DNA of 64,000 bases from Stentor coeruleus. Lineage: Eukaryota; Ciliophora; Heterotrichea; Heterotrichida; Stentoridae. Below are positions 28,365 to 39,256 of this stretch, one piece after another. The position numbers and the translations under genes were made by a program. The notes under the pieces were generated by a model that ran no database searches, was not told the DNA's origin, and saw only the letters and a program-made list of their open reading frames with translations. Position 1 is the first letter of the stretch. The number at the start of each line of letters is the position of its first letter. Location of the stretch: the NCBI GenBank assembly GCA_001970955.1, contig MPUH01000154.1, positions 1 through 64,000 on the forward strand. The letters run 5' to 3'.

Positions 28365-31300
28365 TTATGGATTTTTCCAATATAGATAATAAGTAAAACT
28401 CTCTTCTTCATGAGATATTGAACTCATGCAGATCTCTCGAAGACCTTCAGGTTTATCAGTTATTGGATGGATTGGGATTTTTAATGAACTATGTAGCATT
28501 GCCATTTGCTCTTGGATCACTTGGGTATAATATTCACCTGGTTTTTCAAAGTAAAGGACTATTTCATCTTCAACGTTTAGACCTGATGATTTTCTTTGCT
28601 TTTGTATGTGGTTTATGAGCTCTCTGGTTGCACCAAATAGGAGAAGTTGAGGGTTCATAACACAGTTCATCACAAGGATCATATCATCATCGCCACCGCT
28701 GGCTAGATCTTTTTCTTCAAGCTTATATTTTCTTTTAACAATCAATTCACCTTCTCCTAAATCATTTCCATTAATTTTTATAGTCTTAGTCCTTTCGTAC
28801 TCTAAAATTTCATCATTAGTCAGTTTGTTTATAGCACCTTTAATAGCTCCAAATGATTTCTGGAACCTTTCTCCTAAAACTTGATTATTAGGCAAAGCAG
28901 AAAGCAAAACAGTCTCTGGTTTTTCTACTTCGAAATTCACATCAAAAGTATTAAGTTCTTCATGGATGAAATTAAGCACAGGTTTCAAAGATTCAAAATA
29001 ATGAGGGTCTCTATGGATAACTTTAATATCTAAAACTGGAGTTTTAAGAGAAATTTTCTTATTATCTCTTAGTTTCCTCCCAATTTCAATAATTTTCTGC
29101 ATTCGTTTAACGGTTTCTTCAATGTCCAATTTAATTAAAGACTCATTAAATTGTGGCATTCCAACAAAATGGACTGAAGCTTGGCGTCTTGGATGACCTT
29201 CTGGTAAAGCTTTTGCAAGGTTTTGGTATATAGTCTCAGTTAAGAAAGGAGTGAAAGGAGCCATAAGAACTGTCATGTTAACTAATGTGTCATAAAGTAC
29301 ATCCAAAGCCACTTTACAATCTGCAGTCCCAGTTTCGCCCTTAATCCTTTTTCTATTCAGTTTAACATACCAATTAGTCAAATTATCTAAGAACTTCAAA
29401 AGCAAAGGAAGTACTGCATATAACTTATAAGTTTCCATCTCATGTCTAATACTTTTAATCAAATTCTGACACGCTCCAACAATCCATTGATCCATAAAAT
29501 TATCCAAATTCATCAATGATTCAGGATTATACTGATAATTACTATCAGTAGTACTTTCAAATCTATTAGCATTCTGAACAAAAAATCTATAAGCATTAAA
29601 CCATGGTAAAAACACATCTCTAACCATACTTCTAACACCTTCATCTTTGAATTTTATAGGCTCAGCACGAACTAAAGGTGAATTCATAAGATAAAGTCTT
29701 AAAGCATCAGCTCCAATTTCATGTACCAAAATCATAGGATCTGTGAAGTTTTTCTTGCTTTTCGAGAGCTTTTTGCCATCTTTATCTAATACAAGCCCAT
29801 TGACGATAAGGTTTTTAAATGGGTTTTTGTTAAAAAGTCCTGTGCCAAGGACTAAAAGTGTATAAAACCATCCACGAGTCTGATCAAGTCCTTCTGCAAT
29901 GAAGTCTGCAGGGAAACGTTTTGCGAATTCTTCTTCATTTGTTGTGAATGGATAATGACATTGAGCATATGGCATTGCCCCACTTTCATACCAACAATCA
30001 AAGACTTCTTCAATTCTATGAAGCATACCTTTACCTTTTTGACTTGGGATTGTTATATGGTCTATATATTGTCTATGTAAATCATTGATATCTGATACTC
30101 CTGATAAGTCTTTTAGTTCTTGGATTGAGCCAACACAGACTATTTCTTCTAAATCATCAGAAACCCATAAAGGAATTGGGTTTCCCCAGAACCTACTTCG
30201 TGAAAAACACCAGTCACGAGCATCTTGAAGCCAATTATGGAAACGTTTTTCTTGAACAAATGAAGGTACCCAACGAGCATCCATGTTATTACGAAGAAGA
30301 TCTTGTTTTATATGCTCAACTCGGATAAACCAACTTTTTACTGGGCGGTAGATAAGAGGAGTATTACTTCGCCAGCAGAAAGGATAAGAGTGGTTGTGTG
30401 TACCAATGTAGATAAGTCTTTTAGATTCTTTGAGCATTTGTTTAATAGGGTCGTTGGCTTCATGGAAGTGCTTGCCTGCTAGAGCTGGGATGGCATTAGT
30501 GAAAATGCCGTTCTCATCTAATGGGTCAGGTGGGTTTTCCTGTGAAACAATCCCTTCCCTTATAAACAAATTAAAATCATCTTCACCATAAGGAGCGCAA
30601 TGTACAATCCCTGTACCAGAATCTTTAGTAACAAACTCAGCATTATAAACTCTAAAACACCCTTGTTCTTTCATATTCTCATAAAACGGAAATAGTGGTA
30701 CATACTCTAATCCTTTAAGCTCGCTTCCTTTAAATTTCTGAATAATTGTATGTTTAGTAATCTTAAGTTTCTTCAATATATCCTTCAACAAATCTTCTAA
30801 CACAATATAATTCATCTCTTGTCCCTCACCTTTAAATTTAACATATTCTAAATTTGGGTTCATAGCCAAAGCAAGATTCGTCGGTAAAGTCCAAGGTGTG
30901 GTTGTCCAAGCTAAAATCGCAGTATTTTCTTGTGAAATCAAAGGAAATGTGACAATAACACTAGCATCTTGTACATCTTTATAGTTAGAATTAGCTTCAA
31001 AATTGCTTAAAACTGTATTACATCCACAAGAATAAGGCATAACTTTAGAGCTTCTATAAACAAGTCCTTTTTTATAAAGTTCTTTAAAACTCCACCAAAC
31101 ACTTTCCATAAAATTCAAGTCCATAGTCTTATAGTCATTATCAAAATCAATCCATCTACCTAATCTTGAAATAATTGATCTCCATTCTGATGAGTACCGC
31201 ATGACTATATTTTTACATCGATCATTGTATTCTGCTATTCCTAAAGCTAAAACATCTTTTTTGGTTTTGATTGAGTACATTTTGTCGATCTCAAATTCTA

Positions 31301-31595
31301 TTGGTAGACCGTGACAGTCCCAACCAAAGCGTCTTTCTACATCGAAACCGTTTTGATGGGCATATCTTGTAACAACATCTTTGATTGTCCCTGCTGCTAT
31401 GTGACCATAGTGAGGAAGACCTGTAGCAAAGGGTGGACCATCGTAAAATGTGTATTTTTTGTTTCCTTTATTCATTTCCAATGCTGTCATGAACGCCTTT
31501 TTTTCATCCCAGAACTTTAAGATTTCCTCTTCTATTTCAGGGAAATTCGGCTTTTCTTGAACTTTTTCGAAAGTCGATACCCGTCGCATCATCAA
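28365..31595 (-). CDS. IARS1: Isoleucyl-tRNA synthetase, cytosolic
   Basis: This class I aminoacyl-tRNA synthetase charges tRNA-Ile with isoleucine in the cytosol. The 1,076-aa product carries the HIGH motif as HYGH (62-65, within GLPHYGHIAAGT), the KMSKS loop as KLSKS (about 607-611, DGKKLSKSKKNF), the conserved DCHGLPIEFE, AWTTTPWTLPTN at the start of the editing (CP1) domain, WFIRVE, RDWCFSRSRFWGNPIP and GLDQTRGWFY. The anticodon-binding helical domain and the eukaryotic C-terminal extension follow. Length fits eukaryotic cytosolic IleRS without the vertebrate UNE-I repeats. The start could be any of the first three Met codons. No intron found. Confidence 0.97.
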   Translation of the reverse strand: MMMRRVSTFEKVQEKPNFPEIEEEILKFWDEKKAFMTALEMNKGNKKYTFYDGPPFATGLPHYGHIAAGTIKDVVTRYAHQNGFDVERRFGWDCHGLPIEFEIDKMYSIKTKKDVLALGIAEYNDRCKNIVMRYSSEWRSIISRLGRWIDFDNDYKTMDLNFMESVWWSFKELYKKGLVYRSSKVMPYSCGCNTVLSNFEANSNYKDVQDASVIVTFPLISQENTAILAWTTTPWTLPTNLALAMNPNLEYVKFKGEGQEMNYIVLEDLLKDILKKLKITKHTIIQKFKGSELKGLEYVPLFPFYENMKEQGCFRVYNAEFVTKDSGTGIVHCAPYGEDDFNLFIREGIVSQENPPDPLDENGIFTNAIPALAGKHFHEANDPIKQMLKESKRLIYIGTHNHSYPFCWRSNTPLIYRPVKSWFIRVEHIKQDLLRNNMDARWVPSFVQEKRFHNWLQDARDWCFSRSRFWGNPIPLWVSDDLEEIVCVGSIQELKDLSGVSDINDLHRQYIDHITIPSQKGKGMLHRIEEVFDCWYESGAMPYAQCHYPFTTNEEEFAKRFPADFIAEGLDQTRGWFYTLLVLGTGLFNKNPFKNLIVNGLVLDKDGKKLSKSKKNFTDPMILVHEIGADALRLYLMNSPLVRAEPIKFKDEGVRSMVRDVFLPWFNAYRFFVQNANRFESTTDSNYQYNPESLMNLDNFMDQWIVGACQNLIKSIRHEMETYKLYAVLPLLLKFLDNLTNWYVKLNRKRIKGETGTADCKVALDVLYDTLVNMTVLMAPFTPFLTETIYQNLAKALPEGHPRRQASVHFVGMPQFNESLIKLDIEETVKRMQKIIEIGRKLRDNKKISLKTPVLDIKVIHRDPHYFESLKPVLNFIHEELNTFDVNFEVEKPETVLLSALPNNQVLGERFQKSFGAIKGAINKLTNDEILEYERTKTIKINGNDLGEGELIVKRKYKLEEKDLASGGDDDMILVMNCVMNPQLLLFGATRELINHIQKQRKSSGLNVEDEIVLYFEKPGEYYTQVIQEQMAMLHSSLKIPIHPITDKPEGLREICMSSISHEEESFTYYLYWKNP

Positions 31596-32141
31596 AAATT
31601 TATTAAACGTGTGCCATTTATTCTCTGTATTGCAAATTAGATAAAAATTTTTTTGGCACTTTGATTGAGAGGTTTATAGATAATCTGCTTGAAGGTGGGA
31701 AATGGATACTCTGTTTTTAATTCTATTTCAAACAAGAATATTAAAAAATTATAAATATATTCAATACCATATCCTTTCCCTCCAAAATTTCCTACAAACC
31801 TTCCCTTCATTCAAAACCTGCCCATTTCCTCTTACACTAATAACCAAGCCTCCTTCCAATATCAAAAAAATCATATAATTAATTCTAAAAATAATCAAAA
31901 TCCTTCAATCTAATCCATACACTCCAATAATCCTTCTCCAACCCATAAAATCCTGCAAACCCTTGATCCTCTCTTCCACTTTCAAAATTAATTTATCAAT
32001 AAATCCTCTATCAAAATCCTAACTCATATCAAAAAGCCTTCTAACTTTCACATCTCCCTAATCATAAAAAATTATATCTTCTAATATTCCATCCTACCAT
32101 TCTAACGTTAAACTAATATGAATATATAAAATAATTCCGTT
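31596..32141. other. Divergent intergenic region with composition switch
   Basis: Upstream of IleRS (minus) the plus strand is G-rich to about 31730. From 31740 to 32130, upstream of the plus-strand gene, it is C-rich with about four G in 240 bases. No gene or RNA recognised. Confidence 0.55.
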
Positions 32142-32951
32142 ATGAATAAAAAGATCAATAAACTGACTTTATCCAAAGATTTCAATAGTACCGACCCACA
32201 AAAGCGGATAAACAACAGTTCAAGTTTCCTTCTCGAAAATTCTATGACAAGAAGGGAATATCAAAGCAAAGGGAAAGAAATGTGGCAGTTAATAAACAAT
32301 CGTAAAGAACTTGAAGCTAAGATCAAAAGACTTGAAAATCGGATAAATCACTTAAGTTTTGAACAGCAAAGGACAGAAAAAACTATTGAAGGAACTAAAA
32401 AAAAACATGAGAGCTTTTCTAAGATAAGAGATGAAGTTGCTCAAGAAAAAATCCAAAAAAATGAATATAAAAAACTACAATACAGGACTTTAAGTGAAGC
32501 AAAAGATAAACTTATGAAAGAAAGAAAGGAACTTAATGAGAAAATAAAAGAAAACAAGACGAAAATTATCCAGAAAAATGTCGAAGTGAAAAATGCGATG
32601 AAAGAAAATACTAAAATTGGCCTGCTGATGAGAAGGGAGGAAGAAAAAGAAGAGTTTTTAAGAAACAAAGAAAAAGTTGTTGAAGTTTCGGAGAGTATTA
32701 AAAAAATACATCATGGGAGGAATTCAAGTTTTCAGACTTTAAGGCAGATGAAAGAGGAAGAGTATACAAATCGTATGCAGGAACAGATTAAAGCTCAGGA
32801 AGAAGCGGTTAAGAGAATCCAAGAACTTGAGAGGATTGAAATTGAGTTTATGGAAAAACTCCAGACAACGCAGAAAATGCAGGAAACTGTAAATAGTATC
32901 CTCTCATCACCAACCCACAAAGATATAAATTTACTTTCATTTAACCTTTAA
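32142..32951 (+). CDS. Coiled-coil protein, unknown function
   Basis: The 269-aa protein is almost entirely helical coiled coil from about residue 37 to 250, rich in Lys, Glu and Gln (for example KELEAKIKRLENRINHL and EEEYTNRMQEQIKAQEEA). The N-terminal 35 residues are polar and probably disordered. I see no named domain, signal peptide or catalytic motif. Proteins of this type are common in ciliate cortex and basal-body structures, but nothing in the sequence proves that role. It lies 67 bp upstream of the TBC gene on the same strand. Confidence 0.78.
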   Translation: MNKKINKLTLSKDFNSTDPQKRINNSSSFLLENSMTRREYQSKGKEMWQLINNRKELEAKIKRLENRINHLSFEQQRTEKTIEGTKKKHESFSKIRDEVAQEKIQKNEYKKLQYRTLSEAKDKLMKERKELNEKIKENKTKIIQKNVEVKNAMKENTKIGLLMRREEEKEEFLRNKEKVVEVSESIKKIHHGRNSSFQTLRQMKEEEYTNRMQEQIKAQEEAVKRIQELERIEIEFMEKLQTTQKMQETVNSILSSPTHKDINLLSFNL

Positions 32952-33018
32952 ATGCGCATTTGTAACGAGATTTTACAGTATAAAAGAATAATTCTACATC
33001 TAAATGTCATCTTAATAA

Positions 33019-34110
33019 ATGGGGAATAGTTGTAAATGTTTTTCTAAAATAAACTCAATAAACAAAGGCAAAAAGGTAAAAACCAATCGTCCACTGCCTA
33101 CAAAAAAAGATAAATCCAAGTCTTTAAAATGGGAAAAAATCCTCAAGCCCTTTAGCAGCTATGAAAACCCAATCCAAGCTTTCAAAAATCAAAACACGGC
33201 TGATTTCTGTCGCTATCTTTTAGAAGGTCCTCCTTCAGAACTTCGTTGGGATGTTTGGTTAACTATGCTTTCTATAAACCCTAAGAAAATAAATCTTGAA
33301 ATTTCAATACCAGAAGACATCTACTCAATAGAAAAAGATCTTACCCGAACATTTCCAAATCATCCATTTTTTACTAATCCTCGAGGTCAATGTGCTTTAA
33401 AAAATGTTTTAGTATCTATGGTAAATAATCATCCTGAACTTGGATATTGTCAAGGGATGAATTCAGTTGCTGGAGTTTTATTAATTGTTTCTAAAGGTAA
33501 TGAGGTTGAAAGCTTAGGAATTTTAGAGAGTATTTGTATGAAACTTGGAGGTAAAGGACTTTTTGAATATGGATTTCCTTTAGTTAAAGATTTTTGTGCT
33601 CAGTTTCATGAAGAGTTGGAGGAAAAAATACCTGATGTTTTTACCTTTTTTAAAGATATTGAACTTGACGATAATTTTTGGATCACGAAATGGTTTATGA
33701 CGATTTTTTCTTATTCTTTTCATTTGGATTGTGTTGTGAGGATTTGGGATGCGGTTTTTGCTTATGGACTTGGATTTATGGTTAATATTGCTTTGGCGAT
33801 GATAAGATATTTGAAACTTGATTTCTTAGGAAAAACTTTTGAAGAAATTTTAGAATATTTGCCAGAAATAAAAGAAATGTATGTGGATATTGATGCTGTA
33901 TTGCTTGATGGTGTGAATTTTAAGTTTAGGAATGTTGATATTAATATTGAATCTGAAGTATGCTCGGAAACTTTGAAGGATGAAGTTGATAAAGATGAGA
34001 AAATTGTTACGAAATGGGAAGCTGCGAATTATACGTACCAGAACTCAAGGAGTATCATGGAAGAGTTTTCCTTGCTGTCTCCGAGTAATTTATCTAAATT
34101 TACTGTATAA
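33019..34110 (+). CDS. TBC-domain Rab GTPase-activating protein, lipid-anchored
   Basis: The 363-aa protein starts MGNSCKCFSK, predicting N-myristoylation at Gly2 and palmitoylation at Cys5/Cys7. The TBC domain covers about 65-300. Both catalytic fingers are present: the arginine finger in IEKDLTR (I104, D107, R110) and the glutamine finger in YCQG (Q145). Other family segments are LRWDVWLTML, GFPLVKDFC, FWITKWFMTIFSYSF and VVRIWDAVFAYG. It should accelerate GTP hydrolysis on a Rab at a membrane. The combination of dual acylation with a TBC domain is not usual in animals. The C-terminal 50 residues are not conserved. The Rab partner is unknown. Confidence 0.93.
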   Translation: MGNSCKCFSKINSINKGKKVKTNRPLPTKKDKSKSLKWEKILKPFSSYENPIQAFKNQNTADFCRYLLEGPPSELRWDVWLTMLSINPKKINLEISIPEDIYSIEKDLTRTFPNHPFFTNPRGQCALKNVLVSMVNNHPELGYCQGMNSVAGVLLIVSKGNEVESLGILESICMKLGGKGLFEYGFPLVKDFCAQFHEELEEKIPDVFTFFKDIELDDNFWITKWFMTIFSYSFHLDCVVRIWDAVFAYGLGFMVNIALAMIRYLKLDFLGKTFEEILEYLPEIKEMYVDIDAVLLDGVNFKFRNVDINIESEVCSETLKDEVDKDEKIVTKWEAANYTYQNSRSIMEEFSLLSPSNLSKFTV

Positions 34111-34371
34111 ATTAAAAATCTTTATGATAAATGATCAAGCATTCTCTTATTAAAGGATTTCCAAAGAGAATGCAAATATCCTTAAAGTGAGAAAAAATAT
34201 ATTAAAAACTTATGAATACATATAAAAACCAGTAACTTCTGCAGACTCCTCTAAAACACCGAAGAAATCCAAGACTTCATGACAAAAAAACTCATCCAAA
34301 AACATAAAAAACCAGAACCTTAGCTGAAAATTATACAAACCCACTCCTACATAATTAATAACTTGTTAATT

Positions 34372-35768
34372 TTAATACATATCATCTTCAAAAGGGACAT
34401 CAATACTATCCCCTTTATGAGGAATTGCCTTTCCTGGGATTTTCCCTTTGCATTTAACCCAAGGGTGTTCTAAAACCTGATCAGCTGTGATTCGGGTATC
34501 TGGGTTCTGTGTGAGCATTAATGCTATAAGATTTTTACAGTTAAATGAAACATAGTCTGGGACGAGGAAGTCATTTTTAAGGGCACGTTTGAAAACTTTA
34601 GATTCTTTAGTACTATTAAAAGGAAATGAGCCTGTGAGAATAGTAAAAAGTAGTACCCCTGAAGCCCAGATATCAACAGGTGGGCCTAGATAATCGATTT
34701 TTTTTATGATTTCTGGGGCCATATAATTTGGTGTCCCACAGTATATATAAGACTTTTTGTTTTTAGTTTTGCTTAAAGTTGAAAAACCAAAGTCAATAAT
34801 TTTTACCTGACGAGATTGGGTAAGGAGAATATTTTCTAGTTTTATATCGCGATGAGAAACATTGTTTCTATGACAATATGCTAAACCGTTCATAAATTGA
34901 CTGAAAATCTCAGCAGCATCTGGTTCGTCAAGTCGTTTTTGTGGCTGTTTCGTTATATGAGTTTGCAAAGAAAACCCTTGCACATACTCCATGACTAAAT
35001 ATAAGTTTTTTTCTGCAGTTATTTCTTCGATTAATTCTACAATGTTTGGGTGTTTTAGTTGTTTGAGGATTTTTATTTCTCTTTGGATGCTTTTTTGTCT
35101 CATTGGTTCTTGGATTTTTTGTTTTTCATACACTTTTATGGCAACCTTTTGTCCTGTTGCTTTACGTGTTGCGAATTTTACAACTGCATATGTACCTCGA
35201 CCTATGTCAGACCATACATTATAATTGTCTAANCCTTTTGTCCTGTTGCTTTACGTGTTGCGAATTTTACAACTGCATATGTACCTCGACCTATGTCAGA
35301 CCATACATTATAATTGTCTAAAACATCCATTTCAACGTCAGCTGCATCAAAATTTTTCGCAGGAATAATAAAAGCACTTGTTTTCGGGCCAAAAGGTGTA
35401 CTCACAGCACTTAAATCTCTTATTGACCCAGACNAAACATCCATTTCAACGTCAGCTGCATCAAAATTTTTCGCAGGAATAATAAAAGCACTTGTTTTAG
35501 GGCCAAAAGGTGTACTCACAGCACTTAAATCTCTTATTGACCCAGATTTTGTAAGAAACAAATCCTTAAGATCAGAAGTTCTTCTAACAAGCTGCAAACC
35601 ACTTTTTTCTGAAGGCAAACTATCAAAATCCCAATCAAAATCCATAAACGATCCAACATTAGTCAAAATCTTTAAAGATGGTACTTTTGGTCTATGTTCC
35701 CCTCTAATCTCAGTCCTTGAATCCAAACTAAATCTCCCATCTTTCCCCAAATCCTTATCTTTCATCAT
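34372..35768 (-). CDS. CAMK-like Ser/Thr protein kinase, broken by two assembly duplications
   Basis: Two scaffold-join duplications (N at 35233 and 35434, 89 and 114 bp) break this gene; without them it encodes about 397 aa. An N-terminal extension of about 110 residues precedes a full kinase domain: GRGTYAVVKFATRK, VAIKVYEKQ, SHRDIKLEN, DFGFSTLS, GTPNYMAPEI and DIWASGVLLFTILTG. The activation segment and catalytic residues look intact, so the kinase should be active. It resembles the CAMK/MARK-NIM1 group that is expanded in ciliates; no UBA or EF-hand follows. The C-terminal end is short and acidic. It points toward the TBC gene, 261 bp away. Confidence 0.88.
35145..35321. repeat. Scaffold-join duplication at N 35233
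   Basis: Two 88-bp direct copies (35145-35232 and 35234-35321) flank one N. The 89-bp insert shifts the kinase frame next to the VAIK motif. Confidence 0.92.
35321..35547. repeat. Scaffold-join duplication at N 35434
   Basis: Two 113-bp copies (35321-35433 and 35435-35547) flank one N, with mismatches such as GTTTTCGGGCC against GTTTTAGGGCC. The 114-bp insert keeps frame but duplicates 38 codons of the kinase N-terminal extension. Confidence 0.92.
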
Positions 35769-35835
35769 AGCAGTTTTATATTTAAAGCCTCATTCGGCAA
35801 ATTACATATGATTATTTAAAAAAAAACCCTTAATT

Positions 35836-36615
35836 TTAACACTTAATCTCTGTATTATGTAAAACCCATTGTGTCATTTCAACAATTTCTTTATCTTGAT
35901 TATTCATAAGGTAATTCAATGTTTCAAAAATTCCTAAGTTCAAGCATTCATTTGTTGGACCTTCATTTCCTTTACTTCTTGTATTGTATATGATATCTGA
36001 TAGCATAAGTAAACATTTTTTGACAATTCTTGGACTTTCTCCTGATACAAGTAATAAATTTATAGTATCAAGTCCTTTCATTTGTATAAATTGGTTTCTA
36101 GCTTCAGAGTATTGCCCTCGAACAAGTCCACTTAAACATGCTATGTATTGTTCTTTTAGTTGTAAATCTGTTTCTTCGTTAATTCTTGCACAAAGACCTT
36201 CTAAAGCATGCTCAGCCAAAGCATTAGCTTGTACAATAGGGTTATTTTGCACTGCTGACGTGAAAATTGACGCGCACATTTTACGTACACTTGGGTACTG
36301 AGAACCAATCATACATTTGATAATGTGTTTAAAATACCCTAATTTGACCATATTTTGAGCCATATCAAGATTTTCTATTACTTGAAGTACCAACTCAGCT
36401 GCTTTTTCTTTTTGTTCACATTCTTCTGGGGACCCAGTTTCTAGCTCAGAAAGGATTTTCACCCCCTTTTGCATGATTTCATTGTCGTCTACCACTACTG
36501 ATGATAAAGCATCTTTAAGCCATTGCTTTGTTTCTTCGTCCATTGGTTTGAATTCTGAAGGGCGAGTTCCATCTGTATATTGCATTGACCATCTAAGTAA
36601 TCCTTGCCAATCCAT
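35836..36615 (-). CDS. Hsp70 nucleotide-exchange factor, Fes1/HspBP1 family
   Basis: The 259-aa protein is an armadillo-repeat nucleotide-exchange factor of the Fes1/HspBP1 type, which releases ADP from cytosolic Hsp70. Family features are the N-terminal WQGLLRWSMQYTDGT, EMDEETKQWLKDAL-like MDEETKQWLKDALSS, LVENLDMAQNM-like VIENLDMAQNMVKLG, and repeats through SVRKMCASIFTSAVQNNP and GLVRGQYSEARNQFIQMKG. Length matches fungal Fes1 more than human HspBP1, which has an extra N-terminal region. Its start is only 62 bp from the start of the TPR-CNBD gene on the other strand. Confidence 0.93.
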   Translation of the reverse strand: MDWQGLLRWSMQYTDGTRPSEFKPMDEETKQWLKDALSSVVVDDNEIMQKGVKILSELETGSPEECEQKEKAAELVLQVIENLDMAQNMVKLGYFKHIIKCMIGSQYPSVRKMCASIFTSAVQNNPIVQANALAEHALEGLCARINEETDLQLKEQYIACLSGLVRGQYSEARNQFIQMKGLDTINLLLVSGESPRIVKKCLLMLSDIIYNTRSKGNEGPTNECLNLGIFETLNYLMNNQDKEIVEMTQWVLHNTEIKC

Positions 36616-36677
36616 TATTATGCTAGTTGGTGTGTAATATTAAATAATTGTTAGAATTTTCTAGAAATACGATTTAA
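36616..36677. promoter_or_regulatory. 62-bp bidirectional promoter region
   Basis: These 62 bp separate the start codons of the Fes1/HspBP1 gene (minus) and the TPR-CNBD gene (plus). Both promoters and both 5' UTRs must fit here or overlap the opposite gene. No classical TATA box is obvious. Confidence 0.6.
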
Positions 36678-39256
36678 ATGTCAATCAAAAGTAGACATCT
36701 GTCATATTCTCCATCAAAGATTAGCTTCTCAACACCAAATTCAATACTTACCGATGGATCAGTGAAAGTTTCATTTTTCCACAGCATTTTCCCAAACAGG
36801 GTTATTAGTGGAGATGGTTCTGTGAAAAGTTCCTCAACTTCATCGATACATCGGCAACAAATAGCCAGAATCAGCAATTTTGTCCCTAAAATGATTACCC
36901 CAAGTGAATGCAGCTCATCTGAAAACCAATCTCAGTCTTATTTTTTTGAAAAAGCTTTTTTATGCTCAGAAAAACTTGAATATGATAACGCGATCTTCCT
37001 ATACAATAAACTGTTAACCCTTAATGAAAATCATTATGAATCTCTAAACAATCTAGGAGTATGTTTTTTGAAAAAAAAACTTTACACTGAAGCAATGATT
37101 TACTTAGAAAAAGCGTTGCGTCAAAAGCCAAGTGAGATTTTTGCTTATAAAAACAAAGCTATAGCTTGTTTTGAAGGACAATTATATGAACAAGTAATAG
37201 AAACAGTAGAAAAAGCAGTTCTTAATGTAGAAAACGGGACTGAAGAACTCCATAAAATAAGGACTGCAGCTTTGCTGCAGCTAGGCAAAATATCCCCTAG
37301 CACAAGAAGATCAGATTACAGATATATTATCAAAAGTTCTTCGAAAAAACTAGAAAAATATTCCTCATCCCCAATACAAAGCACTTATAGATCCCGTAAA
37401 AATTTCTTAACAACAAGCCCACACGACCTTCTTGCGCACTTTTCCAACCCATCTAAAATCCGAGTTATAAAATCAATCCCTCAAGCTTCATNCATAGATC
37501 CCGTAAAAATTTCTTAACAACAAGCCCACACGATCTTCTTGCGCACTTTTCCAACCCATCTAAAATCCGAGTTATAAAATCAATCCCTCAAGCTTCATCC
37601 TCAAGAAAAATCTTCAGTTCCCTAGACTTGCCATCAAAACAAAATTCTGAATTCCTATTAAAAACCCAGCAAAACCCTATCCCTAGGACAATAATCCGAA
37701 AAAAAACTAATGCAACCAACCCTCCACTAACTAAAAACTCTGATTTCGACCAAAACAATAAAATCAGTAACCTTAAAAACAGCCAATTAGAAAAACTAGA
37801 AAATGAAGGTTTAATCCCAAAAGAACTTACTGATATACATCTTAATAGACTTGATAATTTCTATAGCAAATATGGATCAAAAACACATATAAATTGTGAA
37901 GATATATTAGAAAGTGCTAAAGAAGATATGGCAGAACTCAAAAAAAATATAGAAAATTTTATTGTATCAACTGTAAATAATATATCGGATATACAAATAA
38001 AAAAAATACCTACAAAGACAATCACTGAAGATGATTTAGAATTTTTGGTTTATGAATTTGATGAAGGTTTTGATAAAAGGAGGTATGATAAAATTGATTT
38101 TTTACTTAAAAAATTGGAGTTTTTTAAAAATTATAATGAAAAATTGAGGAAAAAAATATATGAAGTGTCGCATATTGTCAATTATCGACCTGGAGAAGTT
38201 GTGTTTAGTCAGGGGGATAAAGGGGAGATTTTGTTTATTATTATAAAAGGATCTATTAATGTTATTAAAAAAAGTAAAGAATTTGGTGGACAGGCAATTA
38301 CAGTGAATTCGGTGTATGATGGAGATCATTTTGGGGATATTGCATTGATGAATGCTTTGAAATCAAGTTCATGCTCTTTAAGAACTGCTACTTGTGAAGC
38401 AAGTGAAGACACTTATGTTCTAGCAATACCAAAAGAAAAGTATCAAAAAATATTAATTGAAGAACAGCTTAAAAGTATTGAAGACAAAACATGTTTTTTA
38501 GGTAAAATTCCTGTTTTTAAAGATATTGATCAGAAAAATCTTATCCCTTTAGCATGTTATTTAAATGTTACTGTTTTTGGGTTAAATGATATTATTCATA
38601 AAAAAGGTCAAATCCCATCTGGTATGCATATTGTAATGTCTGGACACATAGAACTTTTAACTCAAGGTTATGCCACTCGTGATCTTTTTGGCAGCGAATA
38701 TGCCAATGCAAGAATCCGCAAACCAAGTCCAGACACATTTGTCAATGCCAACTACCAAGGTACGAGAATTAAAAAAGAAAAAAGTAAATCATCTTTTGAA
38801 GAACTTTACAAAAATTCAATTGATATAAAAAACCCTGAAGTTCAAAAAGATTTAAAAAAATTCATGCGAAAAGATACAATAAAACAAATTGGAAAAAAAT
38901 CGTATCTAATAAAAGATGAAATTCCTTTCGCTACACTACACACATATGATTTTTTTGGAGGAAGAGTGTTGCTTGAAAGTGCAAAAAAAATAGAGAAAAG
39001 CAAATTTACAGTAGTTGCAAAGAGTAATGTTGTAGAGATTATTGTGATAAAACCTGATCATTTGTTTCACCTTTCAGATGATATAAAATCTCAGTTGAGG
39101 ATTGTTATAGAAAAATCATATGAAATTGATTGCCCGGATGATATAGATGCAGATGCTTTAGATAAAGAATTTATACAATGGCAAACTTATCGTAAAAACT
39201 GCGTTGAAGTTGTTAGAAGAAACAAACACCTTGAAAGAAAACCTAGATTTCTGTAA
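36678..39256 (+). CDS. TPR-cyclic nucleotide-binding domain protein, split by assembly duplication
   Basis: Two frames here become one 823-aa protein once the 107-bp false repeat at N 37492 is removed. The N-terminal third has a run of TPR-like helices (about 85-200: NLGVCFLKKKLYTEAMIYLE). A Lys/Ser-rich linker follows. The C-terminal half holds a clear cyclic nucleotide-binding domain (about 465-560: PGEVVFSQGDKGEILFIIIK, DGDHFGDIALMNAL, CSLRTATCEA) and a second, diverged one from about 575. In the first the phosphate cassette reads FGDIAL rather than FGEIAL and the Arg/Ala-Thr pair is present, so cAMP or cGMP binding is plausible. There is no kinase or channel domain, so it may be a cyclic-nucleotide-responsive scaffold. 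Confidence 0.85.
37386..37598. repeat. Scaffold-join duplication at N 37492
   Basis: Two 106-bp copies (37386-37491 and 37493-37598) flank one N, with mismatches such as CACGACC against CACGATC. Removing one copy and the N fuses the TPR and CNBD frames. Confidence 0.92.
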
